Origin: Acidobacteriota bacterium
GTDB lineage: Bacteria > Acidobacteriota > Terriglobia > Bryobacterales > Bryobacteraceae
Length of the DNA stretch: 64,000 bases
Assembly: GCA_026393985.1 (NCBI GenBank)
Contig: JAPKZB010000006.1
Span: 114,139 to 178,138, forward strand
Direction: 5' to 3'
Under the pieces are notes generated by a model that saw nothing but the letters and a program-made list of their open reading frames with translations, did not search any database and was not told the origin of the DNA. The position numbers and the translations under genes were made by a program. Below, piece after piece: positions 41,871-50,811 of the stretch (position 1 is its first letter; every line of letters begins with the position of its first letter).

Positions 41871-42449
41871 ATGCGGTTACCGGTTTTTCTCCTTCTCCTT
41901 TTGCCTTTTGCCGCGCAGGCGCAATCGCCGGGCGTGACGAAGGTCCTGAACCTATTCAACAGCCTCAATCAGGCGCAGGGCGCCAAGTCCGCCGGCCAAG
42001 CGGCGCCCAAGGTCGGGTTCACCTTGACCGATGCTGAGGTGAACGAATACCTGCGCCATGCCCGCGTGGCCAATCCGCGGCCGGGTCTCGATAACATGCG
42101 CGTGCAGTTCTATCCCGGCAATTATATCGCCACGCTGGTCACCATCGACTTTGATGCGGTGGAGAAGTTCCGTCCGGGCACGGTGCCCTCGCTGCTGCGG
42201 CCGATTCTGAGCGGGAAGCGGGATGTGCAGGTGGATCTGCGGCTGCAGCCGGTCAATGGGGTGGCCACGTTTTCGGTGGAGAAGGCTTCGTTTGAAAGCG
42301 TGCGGATTCCGGCGTTTGTGGTGGAGCAGATGATCGCCGTGGTGGCGGCGCGGCAGAAGGAGAAGTTCGATACGACCAAGCCGGTGCCGCTGCCGTTCGG
42401 TCTGCGGACGATCAGTACGGAGCAGGGCAAAGTCAGCGGGATGAATTGA
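41871..42449 (+). CDS. Secreted hypothetical protein
   Basis: A 192-residue protein. MRLPVFLLLLLPFAAQAQSP is a signal peptide. The mature part begins with an amphipathic helix (VTKVLNLFNSLNQAQ), then FTLTDAEVNEYLRHARVANP and alternating strands (FYPGNYIATLVTIDFDAVEKF, VQVDLRLQPVNGVATFSVEKASF). It looks like a small lipid-binding or beta-sandwich domain, but the family is not known to me. It precedes another secreted protein by 12 bp and is probably co-transcribed. Confidence 0.7.
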   Translation: MRLPVFLLLLLPFAAQAQSPGVTKVLNLFNSLNQAQGAKSAGQAAPKVGFTLTDAEVNEYLRHARVANPRPGLDNMRVQFYPGNYIATLVTIDFDAVEKFRPGTVPSLLRPILSGKRDVQVDLRLQPVNGVATFSVEKASFESVRIPAFVVEQMIAVVAARQKEKFDTTKPVPLPFGLRTISTEQGKVSGMN

Positions 42450-42461
42450 TAGGATAAGAGT

Positions 42462-43379
42462 ATGAAGCTGGTTTCTCTGTTTGCCGCCGGGACCTTGGCG
42501 GCGGTGGCGGCCGACCCTGCGGCCCTTGTGGTGGATCGCGGTCTCCCGCAGGCGAACTGGAACAACGCGGCCGGCGTGGCCGAGCGCAGTAACGTCCGCT
42601 GGACGCTGTATGAGCAGGGCTTCGTCGCCGATGAGTTCCGGCTGGGCGAGCCGGGTGAGAAGTGGGTGGTAGACCGGATTCGCGTCTGGGCGGTCCCGGG
42701 GGCGAAGGGCGTAGACCCGGCGGCTCTGGGCGATTTCTATTCGAGGGTGCAACTGTTTGCCGGCCCGGCCGAGGGAGATTTGCAGGCTATCGCCTCGGCG
42801 GATCTCGCGCCGGGGAGTAGCGAGGGATCGGCCAAGGTGCGGATTCTGAATGGGGTCATGGAGGGCGCACCGCTTTATGATGACTTTGGCGCTCACTACC
42901 GGATCTGGCAGCTGGATTTCGAGAATCTGGAGTTTGCGGCCGAGGGTGGACGGACCTACCGTTTTGGCAGCCTGGGCACGGGCCGCGAGGGGCAGGCTTG
43001 GTTTACCCACGGCGCCAACGCCGCCAAGAGCGCAAGCCGCCAGGATGGCGCGGACGGCAAGCTTTTTCTGTACGACACGGCCGGCAAGTTCGCCAGCGAG
43101 TACGTGGCTGGCGGCGAAACCTGGAACAAGACGGCGGATTTGAATGTGCAGGTTTTTGCGCATCTGGACGCTGAAGTCGCCCTGGTGGATGGGCAGTTGG
43201 TAATCCGCGGCGCGCTGGCGAGCCAGATTGACCCCTCTACTGTCCGTATCAATGGTCGTGCTTCGCGCGGTTTTGCGCTGCGGAACGGGAATCAGGAAAT
43301 GGTCTTTTCCGGGGCAACGCAAGGCTGCCTGACGGCCAACCGCTTCGACGGTACGCCCGTCCGGGGTTGCGTCCGCTAG
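42462..43379 (+). CDS. Secreted hypothetical protein, probable beta-sandwich
   Basis: A 305-residue protein starting MKLVSLFAAGTLAAVAADPA, a signal peptide. The rest is beta-rich: LVVDRGLPQANWNNAAGVAE, then RSNVRWTLYEQGFVADEFRLGEPGEKWVVDRIRVWAV suggests a jelly-roll carbohydrate-binding-like domain. The tail is ALVDGQLVIRGALASQIDPSTVRING. Two cysteines near the C-terminus (TQGCLTANRFDGTPVRGC) may form a disulfide. It ends 7 bp from a convergent gene. Function is unknown. Confidence 0.7.
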   Translation: MKLVSLFAAGTLAAVAADPAALVVDRGLPQANWNNAAGVAERSNVRWTLYEQGFVADEFRLGEPGEKWVVDRIRVWAVPGAKGVDPAALGDFYSRVQLFAGPAEGDLQAIASADLAPGSSEGSAKVRILNGVMEGAPLYDDFGAHYRIWQLDFENLEFAAEGGRTYRFGSLGTGREGQAWFTHGANAAKSASRQDGADGKLFLYDTAGKFASEYVAGGETWNKTADLNVQVFAHLDAEVALVDGQLVIRGALASQIDPSTVRINGRASRGFALRNGNQEMVFSGATQGCLTANRFDGTPVRGCVR

Positions 43380-43386
43380 GCGCGCG

Positions 43387-46026
43387 TTACCGCACCCACA
43401 GCCGCACCGGCGGTGACGCCTGGCTGCCAACGCGCAGCACGAAGGGATGCGCCCCCGCCGGCAATCCTTCCTTGACCCGCACATTCAGCTGGTACAAGCC
43501 ACCAATCTGACCGGGAGCGGCTCCGGCGAAGACTACCTCTGCTGCTGAGCCGGCAATTTCGGCGGAAACAGCCGCTGTGGCGGGCAGGAGCGGCTGGCTT
43601 GGGGCAAGATCGCCGAGCGCGAGCGTCCCGGTTAGCGCGCCCAGCCCGGTGGCGTACAACTGGACAATCGAACCCGCCCGGGCGCCCTGTAAGGGACCGT
43701 TGCGGGCGCCGTCCTCGTTCAGCGCGGCCGCCTCGCCATTTTCGGCAAAGACACCGGGGGTCGCCGTGGTTACCCGTACGGTCTGGTCGTGAATGAGGGT
43801 GAGCCCCTGCCAGGTGAAGTAGAGGAAGTACTCGTTGTTTGCCGGTGCCGTCACCGGAGCCTGGACGGTCACCTGCCGGTCGTTGGAGTAGACTACCGGC
43901 AGCGTAGTGCCCGTCAAAGTGGCCACCGGAATGGCGCCGCTAAAAGCGCCGAGCTGCAGCGCCGGGTAAGGCGCTGGCTGGCCGCCCGCCCGCAGAGAGC
44001 CGTCGAGCACCAGCCCCTGGCCGGCGGCCGGACCGAGCCCGGAGCCGAAGATGGTTACGAGTTGGCGGGGCGAGATCAGGTTGGGGTTGGCGAAGCTGGC
44101 GGCGTTGCGGACGCCTTCCGAGACTACGCGGGGCTGCGGTAGCCAGCTACAGGAGGCGGCGCCGTCGAGCCGGTAGAATCCGCCGTCACTGGCGAGGTGA
44201 ATCAACAGGTCGGTTCCACTGGAGACCACAAAGTCCGGGGTAAAGGCCGTCCCGGAGGGCAGGAAAGAGATATCGAGCATCTCCAGGCTTCCCGTGGCCC
44301 CTCGGAACAGGCGGGAGGCGGCGGTGAAGTAGTTTTCCCCATCGAGGCTGCTGACCGACTGCAACGGCAGTAAGCCAAGCCCCGGCAGCGGTGCGCCGAG
44401 GCCCGCGGGCGTAAGCGGATAGACACTGCGGAACGTGGCCGAGTTGCCGGCGATCACCGCCACGTTGCCGTTGGCCAGCCGCAGCATGGCCGACAGGCCG
44501 ACTACGCGGACGGAGCGGACGGAGCGGTCCGCACGGGACCAGAGGGAGATGTCGGCCGTGAAGACGCCGCCGGTAGGCGTTGCGCCCGAGGCGTACCAGT
44601 AGACGTTGCCGGCCTGGTCGCCCGCGATGCGCTGCAGGCTGGAGAAGGTGCCGAGCGGGCCGAATACGATGGGCGCGCCGTCGGCTCCCTTGAGTTCGGC
44701 CACCTTGCCGTCGGTCTCAACCACCAGAATGCGCTTGCGGTAGACATCAGCCACCAGGATGCGCCCGGCGCCGTCGACGGAAAACGTTTGAATCCCGAAG
44801 ATGGTGAGGCTGGTCGCGGTCTTCCCTTCGGCGTCTCCGATGTCGAATCCGCCCCCCACTACAAAGCGCGCCTGTTGACCCGGGCGCGCCTCTAAAATCC
44901 CGGCCTTATCGCCGAGACTGGACGCGTACAGCAGCCCCCCGTTGCGCCAGATGCCAAACGGCGGCGCCTGCCCGTCGACCTCCGGAACGGCGGGTGCGCT
45001 GGCCACCACGGTCACCTGTCCGCCCCGGCTGCGCACCATGGGGTTGCGTTGCTCCGGCCGGGCGGAACCTTCAAAGTACAGCGCGCCGTCCGGGCCGATG
45101 GCGCGGGGCGTACCGGTGAAGGCCGGGTAGGGCGCGGCGCCGGTCTCCAGTTGACCGTTGTCGCGAATGGGGAGCAGCCGGTTGGCTGTAATGCCGGCGG
45201 GACGTCCATCGGCCATGAGAAGGATACTGACGCCCGTGTCGAAGTTGGTTTGAATCGTGTCGATGATTCCCGCCGGGCTGATCTCGCGCAGGTGACGCCC
45301 GCCCAGATCGCGGATCCAGATGCGCCCGTCCCGTAGCGGAACCACCTGCCGCGGATTCGACAAAGCGGCTTGGCCGGCCGGTCCCTCGTCGCCGGTCAGG
45401 CCGTTCGCCGCGGCGACGCGCGTTGATCCCGCGATGGTCCGCAGGAACCCGTCGGCATCAAGCCGCCGCACCCGGTTGAAACCGTCCACTAGCAGCAGCT
45501 GTCCGGCTGGGGAGAAGGCGGCGCTGACAATGCCGCCGAGATTCATTTCGAGGGCCGGAAGCGCCTCCCCATTAAACCCGGGCCGCCCCGTGCCGGTGAC
45601 GATGTTGACCCGGTCTGCCTCGACTTTCCAGACGCGCGCACCGGTGAGGAAGTGTAGTACGCCCGCCGGCGAGAACAGGATTTGTCCAATGGCGGGCAGC
45701 GGCGCTTCCCGCGCCGGGCCTTCGAACGCCTCCAAGCCGCGGACGCCGCTGCCGGCAACGGTCCGCAGGCGGCCTGCCGCATCGAGCTTGCGAATGCGGT
45801 TCACGCTGTCGACGAAATGTAGTTCGTTGGCGGGGGAAACCGCCGAAACAGCCGTCAGGAACGTCTGCGACTCCAGGGCCGACTCCCCCTCGGCAATCCG
45901 CGAAGCCGGGACTACAGGGGTAATGGGCGTTAACCGGCACTCCTGCGCCCAAGCGGCGAAAGCCCCGGCGAGCAGGACAGTAACAGAGAGAGTCGAGAAG
46001 AGGCGAACAAGCGCGAACACCCGCAT
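43387..46026 (-). CDS. Secreted NHL/beta-propeller-like protein with Solibacter-type (TIGR03437) C-terminal domain
   Basis: An 879-residue protein. It has a signal peptide (LFSTLSVTVLLAGAFAAWAQ), then repeated six-stranded-blade-like units such as LHFVDSVNRIRKLDAAGRLRTVAGSG, GQLLLVDGFNRVRRLDADGFLRTIAGS and GRILVADVYRKRILVVETDG, as in NHL propellers. From about residue 640 the Solibacter C-terminal domain follows (RNAASFANPNLISPRQLVTI, FGSGLG, VYSNDRQVTVQAPV, ATPGVFAENGEAAALNEDG, ATGLGALTG). These proteins are secreted and probably surface-exposed. It is divergent from the receptor at 46092; the 65-bp gap must hold both promoters. Confidence 0.88.
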   Translation of the reverse strand: MRVFALVRLFSTLSVTVLLAGAFAAWAQECRLTPITPVVPASRIAEGESALESQTFLTAVSAVSPANELHFVDSVNRIRKLDAAGRLRTVAGSGVRGLEAFEGPAREAPLPAIGQILFSPAGVLHFLTGARVWKVEADRVNIVTGTGRPGFNGEALPALEMNLGGIVSAAFSPAGQLLLVDGFNRVRRLDADGFLRTIAGSTRVAAANGLTGDEGPAGQAALSNPRQVVPLRDGRIWIRDLGGRHLREISPAGIIDTIQTNFDTGVSILLMADGRPAGITANRLLPIRDNGQLETGAAPYPAFTGTPRAIGPDGALYFEGSARPEQRNPMVRSRGGQVTVVASAPAVPEVDGQAPPFGIWRNGGLLYASSLGDKAGILEARPGQQARFVVGGGFDIGDAEGKTATSLTIFGIQTFSVDGAGRILVADVYRKRILVVETDGKVAELKGADGAPIVFGPLGTFSSLQRIAGDQAGNVYWYASGATPTGGVFTADISLWSRADRSVRSVRVVGLSAMLRLANGNVAVIAGNSATFRSVYPLTPAGLGAPLPGLGLLPLQSVSSLDGENYFTAASRLFRGATGSLEMLDISFLPSGTAFTPDFVVSSGTDLLIHLASDGGFYRLDGAASCSWLPQPRVVSEGVRNAASFANPNLISPRQLVTIFGSGLGPAAGQGLVLDGSLRAGGQPAPYPALQLGAFSGAIPVATLTGTTLPVVYSNDRQVTVQAPVTAPANNEYFLYFTWQGLTLIHDQTVRVTTATPGVFAENGEAAALNEDGARNGPLQGARAGSIVQLYATGLGALTGTLALGDLAPSQPLLPATAAVSAEIAGSAAEVVFAGAAPGQIGGLYQLNVRVKEGLPAGAHPFVLRVGSQASPPVRLWVR

Positions 46027-46091
46027 AGCCCTCGATTCTAACGGGTTCGCCAGACTTACGCGAGGGTCCGGAAATGACTTAGAATCACGAG

Positions 46092-49000
46092 ATGTCTCGT
46101 GGCTTTGGCGGCCTTGTTCTTCTTCTCTTCGCTACGTTATGTGTGCTCGCGCAGTCGGGCGGCGGTGGATCGATTCAAGGAATAGTTAAAGATCCGACGG
46201 GCGCGGTGATTCCCGGCGCGAAAGTGGCGATTCTCCACCTGCCGACCGGGCGCGCGGTGACGGTGCTGGCCAACGCCGAGGGCTATTTCGCCTCGCCGCC
46301 CACCGCGATTGGTCCGTACCGGATTCGCGTCGAATCGCCGGCTATGAAAGCCTGGGAAGGAAACCTCACCCTCGAAGTCGGCCGTACGGCGATCATCGAT
46401 CCGGTGCTTGAACCGGGCGCCGTGAGCGAGACCATTCAGGTGGAGGACTCGATTCCGCTGGTCACCGTTACCGACCCGACTGATGCCTCCACCCTGGATT
46501 CGAAACGCATCAAAGAGCTGCCGATTAACGGCCGCAATCTGAATACGCTGCTCGAGAACGTCGCCCCGGGCGTGGAGGCGCTCGGTGATATCAACGGCGG
46601 CGTGCGCGTCTCCGGCCTGATGCAGTACTCCACCGACTATATTCAGGACGGCGCTTCGGCCAACAATCGCGAGTTCGGCGGATCGGCCAACCTGCAGGGC
46701 CTGGAGTCCATCGGCGAGGTCCGCGTTGAAACCAGTACCTCCTCAGCGAAGTATACGCGGCCCACGTCCATCATCGTCTCGACCAAAAGCGGCACCAACC
46801 GGTTGGCTCTCGCCGTCTTTGAAACCCACCGCAATAATGCCTTCGGTGTCGCCCGCGCCCGGCAGGACGTCTTCCTGGACGGCCGTCCCTTCCAGACGCC
46901 CAAACTCATCCGCAACGAGTTCGGCGGCTCCATTGGCGGACCCATGATGCTGCCCACCTTCGGTCTGAACGGCAAGCCGTTCTACAACGGCCGCAATCGC
47001 AGCTTCTTCTTTTTCACGCAGGAAGGCGTGGAACTCGTGCAGGGCATCACGCGCGACTTCTACGTCCCTACCATGGCGATGCGGGGGGGCGACTTTTCCG
47101 GTCTTTACGACAACCAGGGGCGTCTGCTGCAGCTCTACGATCCGCTCTCCACGCGCCTCGAAGAGCAGCCGAATGGGCGCATTGTCAGTGTGCGTGACCC
47201 GTTCCGCGATAACCAGATTCCGCTGTCCCGCATGAGCGAATTCGCCAAGCGCATCTTCGCCATTACCCCGGAGCCCACCGATATTACGAATCCCCTCGTC
47301 GCGCCTAACCTCCGCCTGAGCGTACCTACTAACTCGTTTCCCAACGTGAGCGACAATCCGCGCACTATTAAGCTGGACCATCGCTTCTCTGAGCGCGATA
47401 ACGTGTTTGTTAAATACAACGGCGGACTGCGCAGCGGGAACTTCCTCGGTACCGCGAGTAACAATGGCGTACCCACCACCAACCGCGAGGCCAACGTCAC
47501 CTTTCTGCCGGTGCAGGCCCGTGCCGTGGCCCTGAGCTGGGTGCACTCCTTTTCGGCCTCGCTGAACGTGGAGACCCTGGCCAACCGCACCTGGCAGTTG
47601 ACCAAGACCGTTACCGGCCCGGAGGATCGCAACTGGGCGCAGGAGCTCGGCCTGCCCAACCCGCTGGGCGAAATCGGCTGGCCGAATATCACGTCGACGG
47701 GGCTCACCAACTACAACCTCATCGAGGGCGACAATCGTCGACAACTCTACAGCATGGTGACCAACGTCGAACAGAACTACAGCTACAACCGCCGCGCCCA
47801 CCAGTTCGCCTTCGGCTTCCGCTATCACGACGAGAAGCAGCACCTGCTGCCGGACCAAGGGGCGATTTCGGGTTCGGTCGCTTTTAACAGTCTTGCCACG
47901 GCGCTTGAATCGCCGACGCTCGGCACCACGCTAAACCCCGGCATTACTCCCCAAACCGGCCATGAGATGGCGAACCTGTTCCTGGGCCACGCCGCCAGCT
48001 ACACCGTTGGGCTAAAGCGCGGCATCATGCGGGTCCGCGAGAAGAACCACGGCCTGTACCTGCAGGACACCTGGCGCCTCTCGCCCCGCCTGACCCTGAC
48101 GCCCGGCGTGCGCTGGGACATCAACCCGGCCTTCACCGAGGAGAACAACCTGCTCACCGCCTTCGATGTCAATGCGAAGTCGCTCGTGCTGCCGGAGCCG
48201 CTCGAGCACTACTACAATCTCGGAGCCACCCGCCCGACGGTGGTGAATTTATACCGCAACGTCGGTGTTTCGTTTAGAACGGCCGAAGAGCTTGGCCGCT
48301 CCAAGCAGTTGTTCCCTTCGAACTTATACGACATTGCCCCGCGCGGGGGTTTTGCCTACACCGCCCGCACCGGCGACCGTCCGTTGGTTATCCGCGGCGG
48401 CTACGGGATGTACATCTCGGCCGTCCCCATGCGCACCCTGCTGGCCCAGTTCTCCGGCCTTGCCCCTTTCCGCGCCAACTTTACCTACAACCCCAACAGC
48501 GCCGCCCAGTCGCCGGACGGCATTGCCAACTTTCTGCTTCGGAACACCAACACCGTTGTTGCCGGCTTGAACTCGGCCAACCTGATCGACCTCGACAACC
48601 CCGCTGCCGTCGCCCGGGGCACCAGCGTCATCGGCCTGGACGGCAAACAACCCAGCCTTCGCATCCACGAATGGAACCTGGCGATTGAAAAGCAGTTGGC
48701 TCCCTCCACGGTCATCCGCATCACCTACAAGGGCAAACATGGCGTCAACGCCGACCAGCTCTACAACATCAACGCCACCCAGCCTGACTATGTCTGGTAC
48801 CTGACCACCGGGCGGCCGCTGCCGACCGGCGAGTTTTCAAGCGTCCTCCGCCGGCCCTTTGACCAGAACGCCTACACCGACGTGCGGATTCTGCAGCGGT
48901 CCGGCATTATCAACTCTTCTACGTGGGCGCTTGAGCTCGAACGCCGCTTCCGCTCCGGGCTCGGTTTCCAGGTGTTCTACACCCTCACCAACTCCCTGCG

Positions 49001-49880
49001 CCTGGCCGGCAACTCCTTCCGGGACGACGTCGCCTCCACGGCCAGTTCCTTCCTGCCGGGCACCGTTCCCACGGACTTCCGGGAGTTAAACCGGTTCCTG
49101 TTCTACGACCGCGACACCGGCATCCCCAAGCATCGTGTCCGCTGGAACTGGATCTACGATCTACCCTTCGGCCGCAACCGTAAGTTCGGCCGTGGCGCCA
49201 AGGGGTGGTTGAATGCCGCCATCGGCGGCTGGCAAATCACCGGCACCGGCACGGTCCTGTCCACGTGGTTTTCCCTGCCCACCGGCAACTGGGGCGAGAT
49301 GGGGAATCTTGAGGTCTACCGGAACAAACACAAGATTCTCGACTGCCGTCAGACGCCGGCGACGAGCCGCGACTTCAAAGACGAGCGATGCGTGGAGGGC
49401 TACCTCTGGTTCAACGGCTATATTAGCGAGCGGTTTCTCAACAGCCGTAACGCCTTCGGGCTGCGCAACGGCGTTTTTGGTTTGCCCGAGAACTACAAGC
49501 CGTCCCAGAAGCCAGTCATCCCCTGGCCCCGCGGCGGCACCCCGAACGATCCCAACAACGCCGATTACGACACCAACGTTGCCTACCTGCCGCTGCTTAC
49601 CGGCGGCGTGGTGCGCGTCAACTACGATACCGGGCTGCATCCCTGGCGTAACCAGTACCGCCTTGGCCCGTTCAACTGGAACATGGATTCGGCGCTCATG
49701 AAGTACTTCGTCATCAACGAACGGGTCCGCCTGCGCGCCAACGTCGACGTGTTCAACGTCTTCAACCGGCAGGGACTGGTCACGCCCGCCGCCGACGGCA
49801 TCTCCACGCTGGGTTCGTCCTACGGCGGCTTCCAGTTCCGCCCGCGCCAACTGCAGTTGACGATGCGTCTTGAGTTCTGA
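46092..49880 (+). CDS. Oar-like TonB-dependent outer-membrane receptor
   Basis: A 1262-residue protein with signal peptide (GLVLLLFATLCVLAQ) and N-terminal carboxypeptidase-regulatory-like domain (about 27-110: GSIQGIVKDPTGAVIPGAKV, LTLEVGRTAIIDPVLEPGAV). The plug (KELPINGRNLNTLLENVAPGV) is followed by a long beta-barrel ending FRPRQLQLTMRLEF with a terminal aromatic. Such Oar-like receptors are greatly expanded in Solibacter relatives and are assumed to import oligosaccharides or other large substrates. The ligand is unknown. Confidence 0.92.
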   Translation: MSRGFGGLVLLLFATLCVLAQSGGGGSIQGIVKDPTGAVIPGAKVAILHLPTGRAVTVLANAEGYFASPPTAIGPYRIRVESPAMKAWEGNLTLEVGRTAIIDPVLEPGAVSETIQVEDSIPLVTVTDPTDASTLDSKRIKELPINGRNLNTLLENVAPGVEALGDINGGVRVSGLMQYSTDYIQDGASANNREFGGSANLQGLESIGEVRVETSTSSAKYTRPTSIIVSTKSGTNRLALAVFETHRNNAFGVARARQDVFLDGRPFQTPKLIRNEFGGSIGGPMMLPTFGLNGKPFYNGRNRSFFFFTQEGVELVQGITRDFYVPTMAMRGGDFSGLYDNQGRLLQLYDPLSTRLEEQPNGRIVSVRDPFRDNQIPLSRMSEFAKRIFAITPEPTDITNPLVAPNLRLSVPTNSFPNVSDNPRTIKLDHRFSERDNVFVKYNGGLRSGNFLGTASNNGVPTTNREANVTFLPVQARAVALSWVHSFSASLNVETLANRTWQLTKTVTGPEDRNWAQELGLPNPLGEIGWPNITSTGLTNYNLIEGDNRRQLYSMVTNVEQNYSYNRRAHQFAFGFRYHDEKQHLLPDQGAISGSVAFNSLATALESPTLGTTLNPGITPQTGHEMANLFLGHAASYTVGLKRGIMRVREKNHGLYLQDTWRLSPRLTLTPGVRWDINPAFTEENNLLTAFDVNAKSLVLPEPLEHYYNLGATRPTVVNLYRNVGVSFRTAEELGRSKQLFPSNLYDIAPRGGFAYTARTGDRPLVIRGGYGMYISAVPMRTLLAQFSGLAPFRANFTYNPNSAAQSPDGIANFLLRNTNTVVAGLNSANLIDLDNPAAVARGTSVIGLDGKQPSLRIHEWNLAIEKQLAPSTVIRITYKGKHGVNADQLYNINATQPDYVWYLTTGRPLPTGEFSSVLRRPFDQNAYTDVRILQRSGIINSSTWALELERRFRSGLGFQVFYTLTNSLRLAGNSFRDDVASTASSFLPGTVPTDFRELNRFLFYDRDTGIPKHRVRWNWIYDLPFGRNRKFGRGAKGWLNAAIGGWQITGTGTVLSTWFSLPTGNWGEMGNLEVYRNKHKILDCRQTPATSRDFKDERCVEGYLWFNGYISERFLNSRNAFGLRNGVFGLPENYKPSQKPVIPWPRGGTPNDPNNADYDTNVAYLPLLTGGVVRVNYDTGLHPWRNQYRLGPFNWNMDSALMKYFVINERVRLRANVDVFNVFNRQGLVTPAADGISTLGSSYGGFQFRPRQLQLTMRLEF

Positions 49881-49927
49881 GCCGCGCCGGCCGAGCCGCA
49901 TCGTTGGGTGATAATAGAGGGATCGCG

Positions 49928-49983
49928 CCGTCCGCTCTGTCCCGTCCGCTCTGTCCCGTCCGCTCTGTCCCGTCCGCTCTGTC
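49928..49983 (+). repeat. Four perfect 14-bp tandem repeats ending 1 bp before a start codon
   Basis: CCGTCCGCTCTGTC is repeated four times without mismatch, then T and ATG. The array occupies the place where a ribosome site should be. The unit length is not a multiple of three. Confidence 0.95.
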
Positions 49984-49984
49984 T

Positions 49985-50734
49985 ATGAACATCTCCTGCA
50001 CTATCGTCATCCCCTGCTATAACGAGCAACGGCGCTTTCCCCTGGCCGACTTCCGCACCTACGCCGCGGCCCATCCGCACATCCATTTTCTGCTGGTGAA
50101 CGATGGCAGCCGCGATCAGACCATCGACGTACTGCGCCAGGCGCAAGCGGGCTTGGCGGATCGGGTGGAGGTTCTGGACCAGAAGGTGAATCAGGGCAAG
50201 GCCGAGGCCGTGCGGGCGGGCATGCTGGCCGCGATGGCCCGGACCGACTGCGAGGTAGCGGGCTTCTGGGATGCCGACATGGCCACGCCGCTGGCCCAGA
50301 TTGAGGAGCTGGCCGGCGTGCTGGCCGCCAAACCGGAAATTGTCATGGTCTTCGGATCGCGGGTGAAGCTGCTCGGCCGGGATATTCAGCGCCGGGCTAT
50401 TCGCCACTATCTGGGCCGCATCTTCGCTACGGCCGTCTCGATGGTCCTGCGCCTGCCGGTTTATGACACCCAGTGCGGTGCGAAGCTGTTTCGGGTCACG
50501 AGCGAAACGCGGAGGCTGTTTGCCGAGCGCTTTGGCTCGCGCTGGGTCTTCGACGTGGAGATCCTCGCCCGCTTCATCCAGGGCCGGGGCTATGACATCG
50601 CCTCTGTCGAAAAGGCTATCTATGAGTACCCGCTGCCGGTCTGGCGGGATGTGGCCGGGTCGCAGGTTAAGCCCGCAGACTTCTTCCGCGCATTCTTTGA
50701 AGTCCTCGCTATCCATCGACGGTATGGCCGCTAG
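49985..50734 (+). CDS. Dolichol/undecaprenyl-phosphate glycosyltransferase-like (DPM-type GT2)
   Basis: A 249-residue GT-A protein. MNISCTIVIPCYNEQRRFPL, FLLVNDGSRDQTIDVL, NQGKAEAVRAGMLAA and GFWDADMATPLAQIEEL (D-x-D) are followed by YDTQCGAKLFRV and RWVFDVEILARFI, typical of DPM1/ALG5-like enzymes that load a sugar onto a polyprenyl phosphate. There are no obvious membrane helices. ATG 49985 follows the tandem repeats directly with no Shine-Dalgarno. It lies between two receptor genes without obvious partners. Confidence 0.88.
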   Translation: MNISCTIVIPCYNEQRRFPLADFRTYAAAHPHIHFLLVNDGSRDQTIDVLRQAQAGLADRVEVLDQKVNQGKAEAVRAGMLAAMARTDCEVAGFWDADMATPLAQIEELAGVLAAKPEIVMVFGSRVKLLGRDIQRRAIRHYLGRIFATAVSMVLRLPVYDTQCGAKLFRVTSETRRLFAERFGSRWVFDVEILARFIQGRGYDIASVEKAIYEYPLPVWRDVAGSQVKPADFFRAFFEVLAIHRRYGR

Positions 50735-50776
50735 GTACGGCGCTGCCCGTCGCTCCCCCCATTTGTTACTCCCGCT

Positions 50777-50785
50777 TGATATATA
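50777..50785 (+). promoter_or_regulatory. Candidate extended -10 promoter
   Basis: TGATATATA is an extended -10 type box about 27 bp before ATG 50812, in an AT-rich spot of an otherwise GC-rich region. No -35 is evident. Confidence 0.3.
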
Positions 50786-50811
50786 CTTAGCTGCCTGCAG
50801 TGCACCACTCT

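Noticed and set aside
41952..43484. A 510-codon minus-strand frame
   Set aside because: Antisense to two secreted-protein genes with signal peptides; Arg/His/Leu-rich shadow.
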